NCBI GenBank assembly: GCA_047601145.1
Contig: JASGJW010000001.1
Location: 1,178,001 to 1,242,000, forward strand
Direction: 5' to 3'
From: UBA7672 sp047601145
GTDB taxonomy: Bacteria > Pseudomonadota > Alphaproteobacteria > Caulobacterales > Hyphomonadaceae
Length of the DNA stretch: 64,000 nt
This document shows positions 49,558 through 57,239 of this stretch, in pieces. Position numbers and translations under genes: made by a program. Below the pieces are notes generated by a model that was not told the origin of the DNA, did not search any database, and was given only the letters and a program-made list of their open reading frames with translations. The number at the start of each line of letters is the position of its first letter. Position 1 is the first letter of the stretch.

Positions 49558-51393
49558 CTATTCGACCGTAACCGACTTCGCCAGGTTGCGCGGCTGGTCG
49601 ACATCCGTGCCTTTTTCGACGGCGACGTGATAGGCCAGCAGCTGCAGCGGAATGGTCGTGACGATCGGTTGGATTGCCCGCAGGCAGTCCGGAATCTGCA
49701 GCACGCCGAAGGGCGCCGAGCCGGCCTGCTTGATGCCGGCGGCATCTGACACCAGGAAAACCTTGCCGCGGCGGGCGGCGACTTCCTGCAAGTTGGACAG
49801 CGATTTTTCCAGCAGGTGATCGTGCGGCGCCGCCATGATCACCGGCGTGTGCTCGTCGATCAGTGCGATGGGGCCGTGCTTCAGCTCGCCTGCGGCATAG
49901 CCCTCGGCATGGATATAGGAGATTTCCTTGAGCTTAAGCGCGCCCTCGAGCGCGATCGGATAGTGCGCGCCACGGCCGAGATAGAGCACGTCACGCGCCT
50001 TCGCGATTTCAACGGCGAGCTTCTGGACCTGCGTCTCGATCTTCAGCGCCTCGGAAATCAGGCGCGGCAGTTCGAGCATCGCGGCGACATGCTCCTTCTC
50101 TGCGTCGCGCGAGAGGAAGTTGCGGGCGCGGCCGGCCGCGATGGCGGTGGCGAGCAGGGCGCAGAGCTGGGCCGTGAAAGCCTTGGTAGAAGCCACGCCG
50201 ATCTCGACGCCGGCAAGCGTTGGCAGGATGGCGTCGCACTCGCGCGCGATGGAAGACGTCGGCACGTTGACGACAGCCGCCGTCATCACGCCTTTCGACT
50301 TGCAGTATTCCATCGCGGCCTTGGTGTCGGCGGTCTCGCCGGACTGTGTGACGACGATGGCGAGCGTCTTCGGGCCCAGCACCGGCTCGCGATAGCGGAA
50401 CTCGGACGCCACATCGACATCGGTGACGATGCCGGCCAGTTGCTCGAACCAGTACTTGGCGACGAAGCCTGCATAGTACGCCGTGCCGCACGCCACGATC
50501 TGGATGCGCTCGAACTGCGCGAAGTCGAGCGCTTTCTTGCCCGGCCGTGTGGGCAGCACAGCCTTGAGGTCGAAAGCCTCGACATAGGCGGAGATCGTGC
50601 GGCCAGTGAAGTCGGGCTGCTCGTAGATCTCTTTCTGCATGAAGTGGCGATAGTTGCCCTTCTCGGCGGCGGCGCCTGCGGCCGGCACGTGCGTCTCGGC
50701 GCGCTCTGTCTTCTTGCCCGATGCATCGAAGATTTCGAACGAGGTGCGGGTGAGGGCGCACCAGTCGCCTTCCTCAAGATAGATGACGCGCTGCGTGAAT
50801 GGCCCGACGGCCAGCGCGTCCGAGCCGAGGAACATCTCCTTCTCGCCCACCCCGATCACGAGCGGGGAACCGCGCCGCCCGCCGAGGATCAGGTTCTCCT
50901 CGCCCTCGATGATCGCAGCGATGGCGAAGGCGCCGCGCAGCTGGTCGAGCGTCGCCTTGAACGCGTCTTTCGGCTTGAGACCCTTGCCCAGGCCTTCGTC
51001 GATCAGGTGGGCGATCGTTTCGGAATCCGTCTCGGTCTCGAACTTGCGCCCGCGCTTTTCCATCGCCTCGCGCAGCTCGCGGAAGTTCTCGATGATGCCG
51101 TTGTGCACGATGGCGACCCGGCCGGAAGCGTGGGGATGGGCGTTGGTCTCGTTCGGCTGGCCGTGCGTTGCCCAGCGCGTGTGCCCGATGCCGACGCCGG
51201 CCTTGATTGGCAGCTCGCGCACCTTGGCGTCGAGATTGCTCAACTTGCCCGGCGCCCGCAGGCGTTTCAGCTTGCCGCCCTCCAGCAGGGCGACACCCGC
51301 CGAATCATAACCTCGGTATTCCAGCCGCTTCAGCGCCTCCACCAGGCGGGGAGCCGCCGGCTGGTCGCTGAGGATTCCGATGATACCGCACAT
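49558..51393 (-). CDS. glmS: glutamine--fructose-6-phosphate aminotransferase
   Basis: Encodes 611 residues from ATG 51393 (the frame is open further but without family support). The N-terminal nucleophile Cys 2 is in MCGIIGILSD; the glutaminase domain has LEYRGYDSAGVALL and HTRWATHGQPNETNAHPH. Two SIS domains follow (ACGTAYYAGFVAKY, SQSGETADTKAAMEY), and the sequence ends PRNLAKSVTVE, as in GlmS. It makes glucosamine-6-phosphate. The gene is divergent from glmM, which acts next in the pathway, across a 190-base gap. Confidence 0.97.
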   Translation of the reverse strand: MCGIIGILSDQPAAPRLVEALKRLEYRGYDSAGVALLEGGKLKRLRAPGKLSNLDAKVRELPIKAGVGIGHTRWATHGQPNETNAHPHASGRVAIVHNGIIENFRELREAMEKRGRKFETETDSETIAHLIDEGLGKGLKPKDAFKATLDQLRGAFAIAAIIEGEENLILGGRRGSPLVIGVGEKEMFLGSDALAVGPFTQRVIYLEEGDWCALTRTSFEIFDASGKKTERAETHVPAAGAAAEKGNYRHFMQKEIYEQPDFTGRTISAYVEAFDLKAVLPTRPGKKALDFAQFERIQIVACGTAYYAGFVAKYWFEQLAGIVTDVDVASEFRYREPVLGPKTLAIVVTQSGETADTKAAMEYCKSKGVMTAAVVNVPTSSIARECDAILPTLAGVEIGVASTKAFTAQLCALLATAIAAGRARNFLSRDAEKEHVAAMLELPRLISEALKIETQVQKLAVEIAKARDVLYLGRGAHYPIALEGALKLKEISYIHAEGYAAGELKHGPIALIDEHTPVIMAAPHDHLLEKSLSNLQEVAARRGKVFLVSDAAGIKQAGSAPFGVLQIPDCLRAIQPIVTTIPLQLLAYHVAVEKGTDVDQPRNLAKSVTVE

Positions 51394-51583
51394 AGGCTTA
51401 CGCTCCGGACGCCCCGAATTGGCGTGATCTAGAAGATTGCGCGGCTTAAAGTATTGCAAATCCTGGCCAACCTCCGTCATGAAAATCACGACTTCATGGC
51501 TGGTTATGGAGTTTGGCCTAGCGACATGGCCCATATCCGCCGCCCGGACGTACTGGCCCGGGCGTGTGTTTGAGTGAGAGACG

Positions 51584-52930
51584 ATGAGCTCCCGGAAGAT
51601 TTTCGGCACTGACGGCATCCGCGGCACGGCCAACGCCTGGCCGGTCACCCCCGAAATGGCGATGCGCCTGGGCATGGCGGCCGCCACCTATTTCCGCAAG
51701 TCAGACCCGCGCCGCCACCTTGTCGTCATTGGCAAGGACACCCGCCTGTCCGGATACATGCTTGAGCCCGCGCTGACGGCCGGCTTCACAGCCAAGGGCA
51801 TGGACGTGGTCCTGTTCGGCCCGCTGCCCACCCCCGGCGTCGCCATGCTGACCCGGTCTCTGCGCGCCGACCTCGGCGTCATGATCTCCGCCTCGCACAA
51901 CTCCTACCAGGACAACGGCATCAAGCTGTTCGGGCCGGACGGCTACAAGCTATCCGACGAGGCCGAACTCGCCATCGAAGGCCTGATGGCCCGGCCGCTG
52001 GACGAAGACCTCGCCGCCTCTCCGGATCTCGGCCGCGCTCAGCGTGTGGATGACGCCCAGTCGCGCTATGTCGAAATCGTCAAGTCGACCTTCCCGCGCA
52101 AGCTGCGCCTCTCGGGTCTTCGCATCGTTATCGATTGCGCCAACGGCGCCGCCTACAAGGTCGCCCCCAAGGCGCTTTACGAGCTCGGCGCCGAAATCTT
52201 CCCGATCGGCGACGAGCCCAACGGCTTCAACATCAACCGCGAGATCGGCTCCACCGACACCCGCGCCATGGTCGAGGCAGTGCACCGCTACCGCGCCGAC
52301 ATCGGCATCGCGCTCGATGGCGATGCCGACCGCGTCGTGATGTGCGACGAGCATGGCCGCATCATCGATGGCGACCAGCTGCTCGGTCTCATTGCGCAGA
52401 GTTGGAAGTCGCAGGGCAGATTGGCCAAGAACACCGTCGTCGCCACCGTCATGTCGAACCTCGGCCTTGAGAACCATCTCAAGAGCATCGGCGTGAAGAT
52501 GGAACGCACGCAGGTCGGCGACCGCTATGTCGTCTCCCGCATGCTGGAGAAGGGCTTCAACGTCGGCGGCGAACAGTCCGGCCACGTCGTGCTCTCCGAC
52601 TTCTCGACCACGGGCGATGGCCTTCTTGCCGCCCTGCAGGTCCTCGCCGTGATGGTCGAGACTGGCAAGAAGCTCTCCGAAGTCGCGCACGTCTTCGACC
52701 CCGCGCCGCAGAAGCTGGTCAACCGCAAGTTCACCGGCGCTGATCCGCTCAGCCGCAAGCATGTGCAGGACGCTATCGCCGCCGCCGAAAAGGCGCTGGG
52801 TTCGCGCGGCCGCCTGCTCGTCCGCAAGTCGGGCACCGAGCCCCTGATCCGCGTCATGGCGCAGGCCGAGACCGACGACCTCGTCCGCGAAGCGGTCGAC
52901 GGCGTGCTCCACGCACTCGACAAGGACTGA
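51584..52930 (+). CDS. glmM: phosphoglucosamine mutase
   Basis: Encodes 448 residues. The start SSRKIFGTDGIRGTAN and the phosphoserine loop MISASHNSYQDNGIKLFG (S104) are near-consensus, as are the metal site ALDGDADRVVMCDEHG and the C-terminal phosphate-binding RKSGTEPLIRVMAQ. It converts glucosamine-6-phosphate to the 1-phosphate for UDP-GlcNAc, feeding peptidoglycan and lipid A. The divergent position relative to glmS allows joint control. Confidence 0.97.
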   Translation: MSSRKIFGTDGIRGTANAWPVTPEMAMRLGMAAATYFRKSDPRRHLVVIGKDTRLSGYMLEPALTAGFTAKGMDVVLFGPLPTPGVAMLTRSLRADLGVMISASHNSYQDNGIKLFGPDGYKLSDEAELAIEGLMARPLDEDLAASPDLGRAQRVDDAQSRYVEIVKSTFPRKLRLSGLRIVIDCANGAAYKVAPKALYELGAEIFPIGDEPNGFNINREIGSTDTRAMVEAVHRYRADIGIALDGDADRVVMCDEHGRIIDGDQLLGLIAQSWKSQGRLAKNTVVATVMSNLGLENHLKSIGVKMERTQVGDRYVVSRMLEKGFNVGGEQSGHVVLSDFSTTGDGLLAALQVLAVMVETGKKLSEVAHVFDPAPQKLVNRKFTGADPLSRKHVQDAIAAAEKALGSRGRLLVRKSGTEPLIRVMAQAETDDLVREAVDGVLHALDKD

Positions 52931-52987
52931 TCCAAAACTGGCCCGCCGCTTGCGACGCCTTCCGCAGAATTGCGGGAGTGCGTGGTC

Positions 52988-53488
52988 ATGCAGGTTGGCG
53001 GCTTAGGCGGCGCAGCGGCGAGCTGGCTCAATTCATTGGGCAAAATCGGCGGCGAGGCTCCGGCGGACCCGTTCGCGCCGGCGCGGGCCGGCCAGAACGA
53101 TCAGGCAAAACCTGCCGCCTCGAACACAAGTTTTCCTACTTCCTCGCCCGTTGCGCTGAGCGCAGACGGCCTCCTCGCCCTGCAGCAGGCCGATGACGCC
53201 GAGCCGCTCGAACCTTCCGCCGCCGACCAGTTCCTCGAGCTGATGAAGAAGTCGCCCGAGGAACGCCTGCGCGACAGCATCCTCAAATCGCTGGGCATCA
53301 CGGAGGAAGACCTCCAATCCATGCCCCCGGAACAGCGCAAGACCATGGAAGACATGATCGCCAAGATGATCAAGGAGCGGATCACCCCGGTCGAGGGCGA
53401 GACGAATCTCAACTCCCTGTCACCTGATCAGGTTGTTAGGCAGCTCAAGGCGTCAAACCAGTACCTGGCGACGGATCTGATGGCCTGA
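52988..53488 (+). CDS. cytosolic protein of unknown function
   Basis: Encodes 166 residues from ATG 52988 (GGGAG lies upstream; GTG 52982 and TTG 52970 are alternatives). The first 75 residues are Gly/Ala/Pro/Ser-rich and likely disordered; the rest is helical, with QFLELMKKSPEERLRDSILKS, EEDLQSMPPEQRKTMEDMIAKMIKE. The latter pattern resembles the helical domains of small peptidoglycan or division factors, but no family is recognised. It sits between glmM and kdsA and may be co-transcribed. Confidence 0.65.
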   Translation: MQVGGLGGAAASWLNSLGKIGGEAPADPFAPARAGQNDQAKPAASNTSFPTSSPVALSADGLLALQQADDAEPLEPSAADQFLELMKKSPEERLRDSILKSLGITEEDLQSMPPEQRKTMEDMIAKMIKERITPVEGETNLNSLSPDQVVRQLKASNQYLATDLMA

Positions 53489-53602
53489 ATCCGGGCAATG
53501 CCCTAGCGGCGGCTGCGACCTCACAACCTGTTTCAGGCTGCCCGCGCCACTGGCGCTTGAGGGCCAATGGCGCCATATGGCTCCCACGCACAGGAGAGCG
53601 AC

Positions 53603-54469
53603 ATGGCTGACGGCCAGACCCTCACTCCCAACAGCATCGTGGAAATCCCGGCCCCGCGCGGAACCGTCCGCATAGGCCAGGAGCTTCCGGTGGCTTTCAT
53701 CGCTGGCCCCTGCCAGCTCGAAAGCCGCGCCCACGCAATGGATATGTCCGCCGCCCTCCGCGAGATCGCAGACAAGCTCGGTGCGCAGGTCATCTACAAG
53801 ACCTCGTTCGACAAGGCGAACCGCTCCTCGATCTCGACGGCGCGCGGTCTTGGCCTTGCCGCCTCGTTCGACATCTTCAACGAGATCCGCGAGACGTCAG
53901 GCCTGCCGGTTCTGACTGACGTCCACCTGCCGGACCAGTGCGCAGAAGTCGCCAAAGCCGTCGACGTCCTCCAGATCCCCGCCTTCCTCTCGCGCCAGAC
54001 AGATCTTCTTGTCGCGGCGGCTCAAACCGGCAAGCCGATCAACGTCAAGAAGGGCCAGTTCCTCGCTCCGTGGGACATGAAGAACGTGGTGCAGAAGCTG
54101 GTGCAGTCCGGTTGCCGTGACGTGCTCGTCTGCGAGCGCGGCGTCTCCTTCGGCTACAATACGCTCGTCTCCGACATGCGCGCCCTGCCGGAGCTCGCCG
54201 CCACCGGCGCCCCGGTTGTGTTCGACGCCACCCACTCGGTCCAGCAGCCGGGCGGGCAGGGCTCGACATCGGGCGGCCAGCGCCAGTACGTCCCCATCCT
54301 CGCCCGCGCCGCAGCTGCCGTCGGCATCGCCGCCGTCTTCATCGAGACGCACGAGAACCCGGACAAGGCGCCGTCCGACGGGCCCAACATGGTCCCGCTT
54401 AACCAGCTCGAAGAGCTGATGCGCCAGATCATGGCGGTCGACAAACTCGCCAAGAGCTTCAACGCCTAA
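53603..54469 (+). CDS. kdsA: 3-deoxy-8-phosphooctulonate synthase
   Basis: Encodes 288 residues from ATG 53603 (AGGAG upstream). The TIM-barrel signatures are VAFIAGPCQLESRAHA, YKTSFDKANRSS, VLTDVHLPDQC, PINVKKGQFLAPWDM, CERGVSFGYNTLVSDMR, DATHSVQQPGG and FIETHENPDKA. The Cys in GPC, where the E. coli enzyme has Asn, marks the metal-dependent class. It condenses arabinose-5-phosphate and PEP to KDO-8-phosphate for lipopolysaccharide, which shows that the organism makes a KDO-containing outer membrane. Confidence 0.96.
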   Translation: MADGQTLTPNSIVEIPAPRGTVRIGQELPVAFIAGPCQLESRAHAMDMSAALREIADKLGAQVIYKTSFDKANRSSISTARGLGLAASFDIFNEIRETSGLPVLTDVHLPDQCAEVAKAVDVLQIPAFLSRQTDLLVAAAQTGKPINVKKGQFLAPWDMKNVVQKLVQSGCRDVLVCERGVSFGYNTLVSDMRALPELAATGAPVVFDATHSVQQPGGQGSTSGGQRQYVPILARAAAAVGIAAVFIETHENPDKAPSDGPNMVPLNQLEELMRQIMAVDKLAKSFNA

Positions 54470-54575
54470 GCGACTTCCTGGCCCGACCGGACTTGCCAGT
54501 ATCGTTCCGCGCGTGATTGTCTCGGTGCAAAGGGACACCGGCCCTGCAGCCGGTCCAATTGCCGGGAGGACTACC

Positions 54576-56000
54576 ATGCTTCGCCGTTCTGTTTCCGCCG
54601 CCGCGCTCGCGGTCGCGTTCCTGTCGGGTTGCGTCTACGCGCCCGAGGCTGCCCAGCCGCCGGCCGCCGCTCCGATGCGCATGTCGGACGCGGAGATGAA
54701 GGCCCACGTCGCCTCGATGATGGCGGCGCAGGAAGCCGCCAAGCCCGCGCCGGCGCCACGCAATCTCTCGGCCAACGTCTCGCCTGAATCTGTCGGTTTC
54801 GACAGCGCTCGCCTCAAGAAGTTTGATGACTACATGGCCGGCGTCGTCTCCTCCGGCCGCGTCGCTGGCATGACCACGCTGCTCGCCCGCCATGGCCAGA
54901 TCGTCTCGTTCAAGACCTACGGCAAGGCCAGCATCGACGCCAACACGCCGATGACGGCGGACACCATCTTCCGCATCTACTCGATGACCAAGCCGATCAC
55001 TGGCACGGCCATGATGATCCTGTTCGAACAGGGCAAGTGGCGTCTCGATGATCCGGTCACGCGCTACGTGCCGGAGTTCAAGAACCTCCGCGTCGTGAAG
55101 TCCATCAAGAAGGACGGCACGATGGAGCTCGAGGACATGAAACGCCCGCCGACGATGCGCGAGATCATGAGCCACACGGCTGGCTTCGGCTACGGCCTCG
55201 CCCAGGATCACCCGGTCGACAAGATGTATCGCCAGAAGGCTGTGCTCGGCGCCTCCAGCTTGAAGGAAATGATCGACCGTACGGCGACTGTCCCGCTGAT
55301 GTTCCAGCCGGGCACGGACTGGTCCTATTCCTCCGCGGTCGACATCCAGGGCTACATCGTCGAGAAGCTCTCCGGCATGAAGTTCTCCGACTTCATGGCG
55401 GCAAACATCTTCAAGCCGCTGAAGATGAACGACACTGCCTTCTCCACCGGCGCCGACAAGGCCAGCCGCCTCGCCGCCGTTTATGTGTGGGACAAGGACC
55501 AGAACAAGATCATCGAGGCGAAAGAGCTCTTCGGCTCGCCGATGCCCGACTACACCAAGCCCCCGGCTATGGAATCCGGCGGCGGCGGCCTCGTCTCGAC
55601 GACAATGGATTATGCCCGCTTCAGCCAGATGATCCTCAACAAGGGCGAGCTTGACGGCGTCCGCATCCTTTCGCCGGCCTCGGTCGAGCTGATGGGCACG
55701 AACGTCATTCCGAAATCGGTTCTGGTGAACTCCAACGGCACCAGCGTCGCGCGCTTCAACGAGGCGGTGGGCTTCGGTCTCGACTTCCAGGTCGTCAACG
55801 ACGCCCGCGCGTCGGGCTCGCTGCAGGGCGATGGCTCGCTCAGCTGGGGCGGCGCCGCCGGCACCTGGTTCTGGGTCGATCCGACCAACGATGTCATCGC
55901 CGTCGGCATGATCCAGCGCATGGGCGGCACGGGCGGCGATGATCTCGGCACCATGGCCCGCACACTCACCTACCAGGCGCTGATCCACCCGGAGAAATAG
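54576..56000 (+). CDS. beta-lactamase-fold serine hydrolase, lipoprotein
   Basis: Encodes 474 residues from ATG 54576. The lipobox is FLSGC (Cys 19), then a Pro/Ala linker with MKAHVASMMAAQEAA. The class C/EstB-like catalytic set is IYSMTKPITG (S136, K139), WSYSSAVDIQGYI for the Tyr, and a C-terminal GGGGLVSTTMDYARF. The KTG box is replaced by LSWGGAAGTWF. Members are esterases, D-aminopeptidases or penicillin-binding-like enzymes; resistance activity is not implied. A perfect terminator follows. Confidence 0.88.
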   Translation: MLRRSVSAAALAVAFLSGCVYAPEAAQPPAAAPMRMSDAEMKAHVASMMAAQEAAKPAPAPRNLSANVSPESVGFDSARLKKFDDYMAGVVSSGRVAGMTTLLARHGQIVSFKTYGKASIDANTPMTADTIFRIYSMTKPITGTAMMILFEQGKWRLDDPVTRYVPEFKNLRVVKSIKKDGTMELEDMKRPPTMREIMSHTAGFGYGLAQDHPVDKMYRQKAVLGASSLKEMIDRTATVPLMFQPGTDWSYSSAVDIQGYIVEKLSGMKFSDFMAANIFKPLKMNDTAFSTGADKASRLAAVYVWDKDQNKIIEAKELFGSPMPDYTKPPAMESGGGGLVSTTMDYARFSQMILNKGELDGVRILSPASVELMGTNVIPKSVLVNSNGTSVARFNEAVGFGLDFQVVNDARASGSLQGDGSLSWGGAAGTWFWVDPTNDVIAVGMIQRMGGTGGDDLGTMARTLTYQALIHPEK

Positions 56001-56025
56001 GCGTCCGCCCTGGCGCTGTAATGGA

Positions 56026-56060
56026 CGGCCGGAGTTCACCGAACTCCGGCCGTTTTCTTT
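56026..56060 (+). terminator. rho-independent terminator after the serine hydrolase gene
   Basis: CGGCCGGAGTTC (56026-56037), loop ACC, GAACTCCGGCCG (56041-56052), then TTTTCTTT. A 12-base perfect stem and a T-rich tail make this the clearest terminator in the window. Confidence 0.92.
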
Positions 56061-56131
56061 GCAGCCTTTACACCCACCCCAACCAGAGCGATTGTGCTTC
56101 GGGGTCTGATGCTTCGGCGCGGGAGACGCGA

Positions 56132-57154
56132 ATGAAGGCGTGGGGCCTGATCCTATCAATTGTGATGCTATGCGGGGCGTGTTCGACGCCCGGCGCGAGC
56201 CCGTGGATGACGCCCGCGGGCGGCAACTCCGCCGCGCCCATGCGCGATCTAGATGACGCCTTCCGCGCGGATGCGGGCGTCAATGTCATCCGCGGAACAT
56301 TTACGCCCGGCCGCCAGCCAGATGGCAACACGGTCGTTCTCGCCGCCAGCGATGGCCTCATCGTCTTCGACACCGGCCGGCATCCGGCGCACACGCAGAA
56401 GATCATCGACTATGCGGAAGCGCAGGGCAGGGCTGTCGCCGCCATCTTCAACTCGCACTGGCATCTCGACCACAACAGCGGGAACATCCCGCTCCGAAAG
56501 CGCTGGCCCAGCGCCGCTGTCTATTCCAATGACGCTGCTCTGACAGAGGCGCTGGGCGGATTCCTCGCACGCGGACTTGAAGCCAACCGCAAGATGCTCG
56601 CCGACCCGAAAACGTCCGACGGTCTCGCCGAAGACCTGCGTGGCGATATCGCCACCGTGGAGCAGGGCCCGCTTCTCCATCCAACCGTTTCCATCGAAAC
56701 GCCGCGCATGCTCACGATCGGCGGCCGTAAGCTCGACATCCATGTCGCGAAAGCTGCGAGCGCCGGCGATATCTGGATCTACGATTCCGCAGCCAAGCTG
56801 GTGATGACCGGCGACCTCGTCACGCTGCCCGCGCCCTTCCTCGACACGGCCTGCCCGAAAGCCTGGCGCGCCGAGTTCGACGCCATCCTCGCCACCCCCT
56901 TCGTGCGTGCGATCCCCGGCCACGGCCGCGAGATGACCCGCACCGATATCATCGCTTACCGCGATGCCTTCAACGCCCTGATCGATTGCGCCGCCACGGA
57001 TGTCCCTGCCACAGCCTGCGCCGACGCCTGGTCGCGCGCCGCTACGCCTCTTCTCGACAGCCAGTCAGGCGACGCCGGCCAGGCCAGCGCCTATGCCCGC
57101 TACTATGTCGAGAGCGTCCTCCGCAAACCCGGCCTGCCGGCCCGTTGTATGTAA
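56132..57154 (+). CDS. metallo-beta-lactamase-fold lipoprotein hydrolase
   Basis: Encodes 340 residues from ATG 56132, preceded by GGGAGA. The lipobox MLCGAC (Cys 17) anchors it. The metal motif is FNSHWHLDHNSGN (H109, H111, D113, H114), with KLVMTGDLVTLPAPF (Asp) and AIPGHGREMTRT (last His) completing the two-zinc site. MBL-fold lipoproteins of this type act on lactone, ester or other envelope substrates. Two Cys pairs lie in the last 60 residues. Confidence 0.88.
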   Translation: MKAWGLILSIVMLCGACSTPGASPWMTPAGGNSAAPMRDLDDAFRADAGVNVIRGTFTPGRQPDGNTVVLAASDGLIVFDTGRHPAHTQKIIDYAEAQGRAVAAIFNSHWHLDHNSGNIPLRKRWPSAAVYSNDAALTEALGGFLARGLEANRKMLADPKTSDGLAEDLRGDIATVEQGPLLHPTVSIETPRMLTIGGRKLDIHVAKAASAGDIWIYDSAAKLVMTGDLVTLPAPFLDTACPKAWRAEFDAILATPFVRAIPGHGREMTRTDIIAYRDAFNALIDCAATDVPATACADAWSRAATPLLDSQSGDAGQASAYARYYVESVLRKPGLPARCM

Positions 57155-57177
57155 CAATAATCAAAACCCCGTAGCAG

Positions 57178-57209
57178 AAAGCGCCGCCGGAGCGAGGCTC
57201 CGGCGGCGC
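57178..57209 (-). terminator. hairpin ending the TonB-dependent receptor gene
   Basis: A 13-base stem (57181-57193 and 57197-57209) with loop GAG lies 30 bases past the minus-strand stop at 57240. On the minus strand it is followed by TTT at 57178-57180 and then CTGC; the T run is short. It also ends the region after the plus-strand MBL gene, so it may serve both. Confidence 0.65.
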
Positions 57210-57239
57210 AGGCTGGCCACAAGTCTATTCGGGGCGTCG

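Noticed and set aside
49816..51432. 538-codon plus-strand frame opposite glmS
   Set aside because: It is antisense to a complete GlmS and carries no domain or ribosome site.
54459..56159. 566-codon minus-strand frame opposite the serine hydrolase
   Set aside because: Low-complexity Arg/His/Asp composition; it crosses a strong terminator and overlaps kdsA's end.
54576..57154. Antibiotic-resistance beta-lactamases
   Set aside because: The two proteins share only folds with beta-lactamases. Both are lipoproteins whose family members are mostly esterases or other hydrolases, and the classic KTG box is missing in the first.
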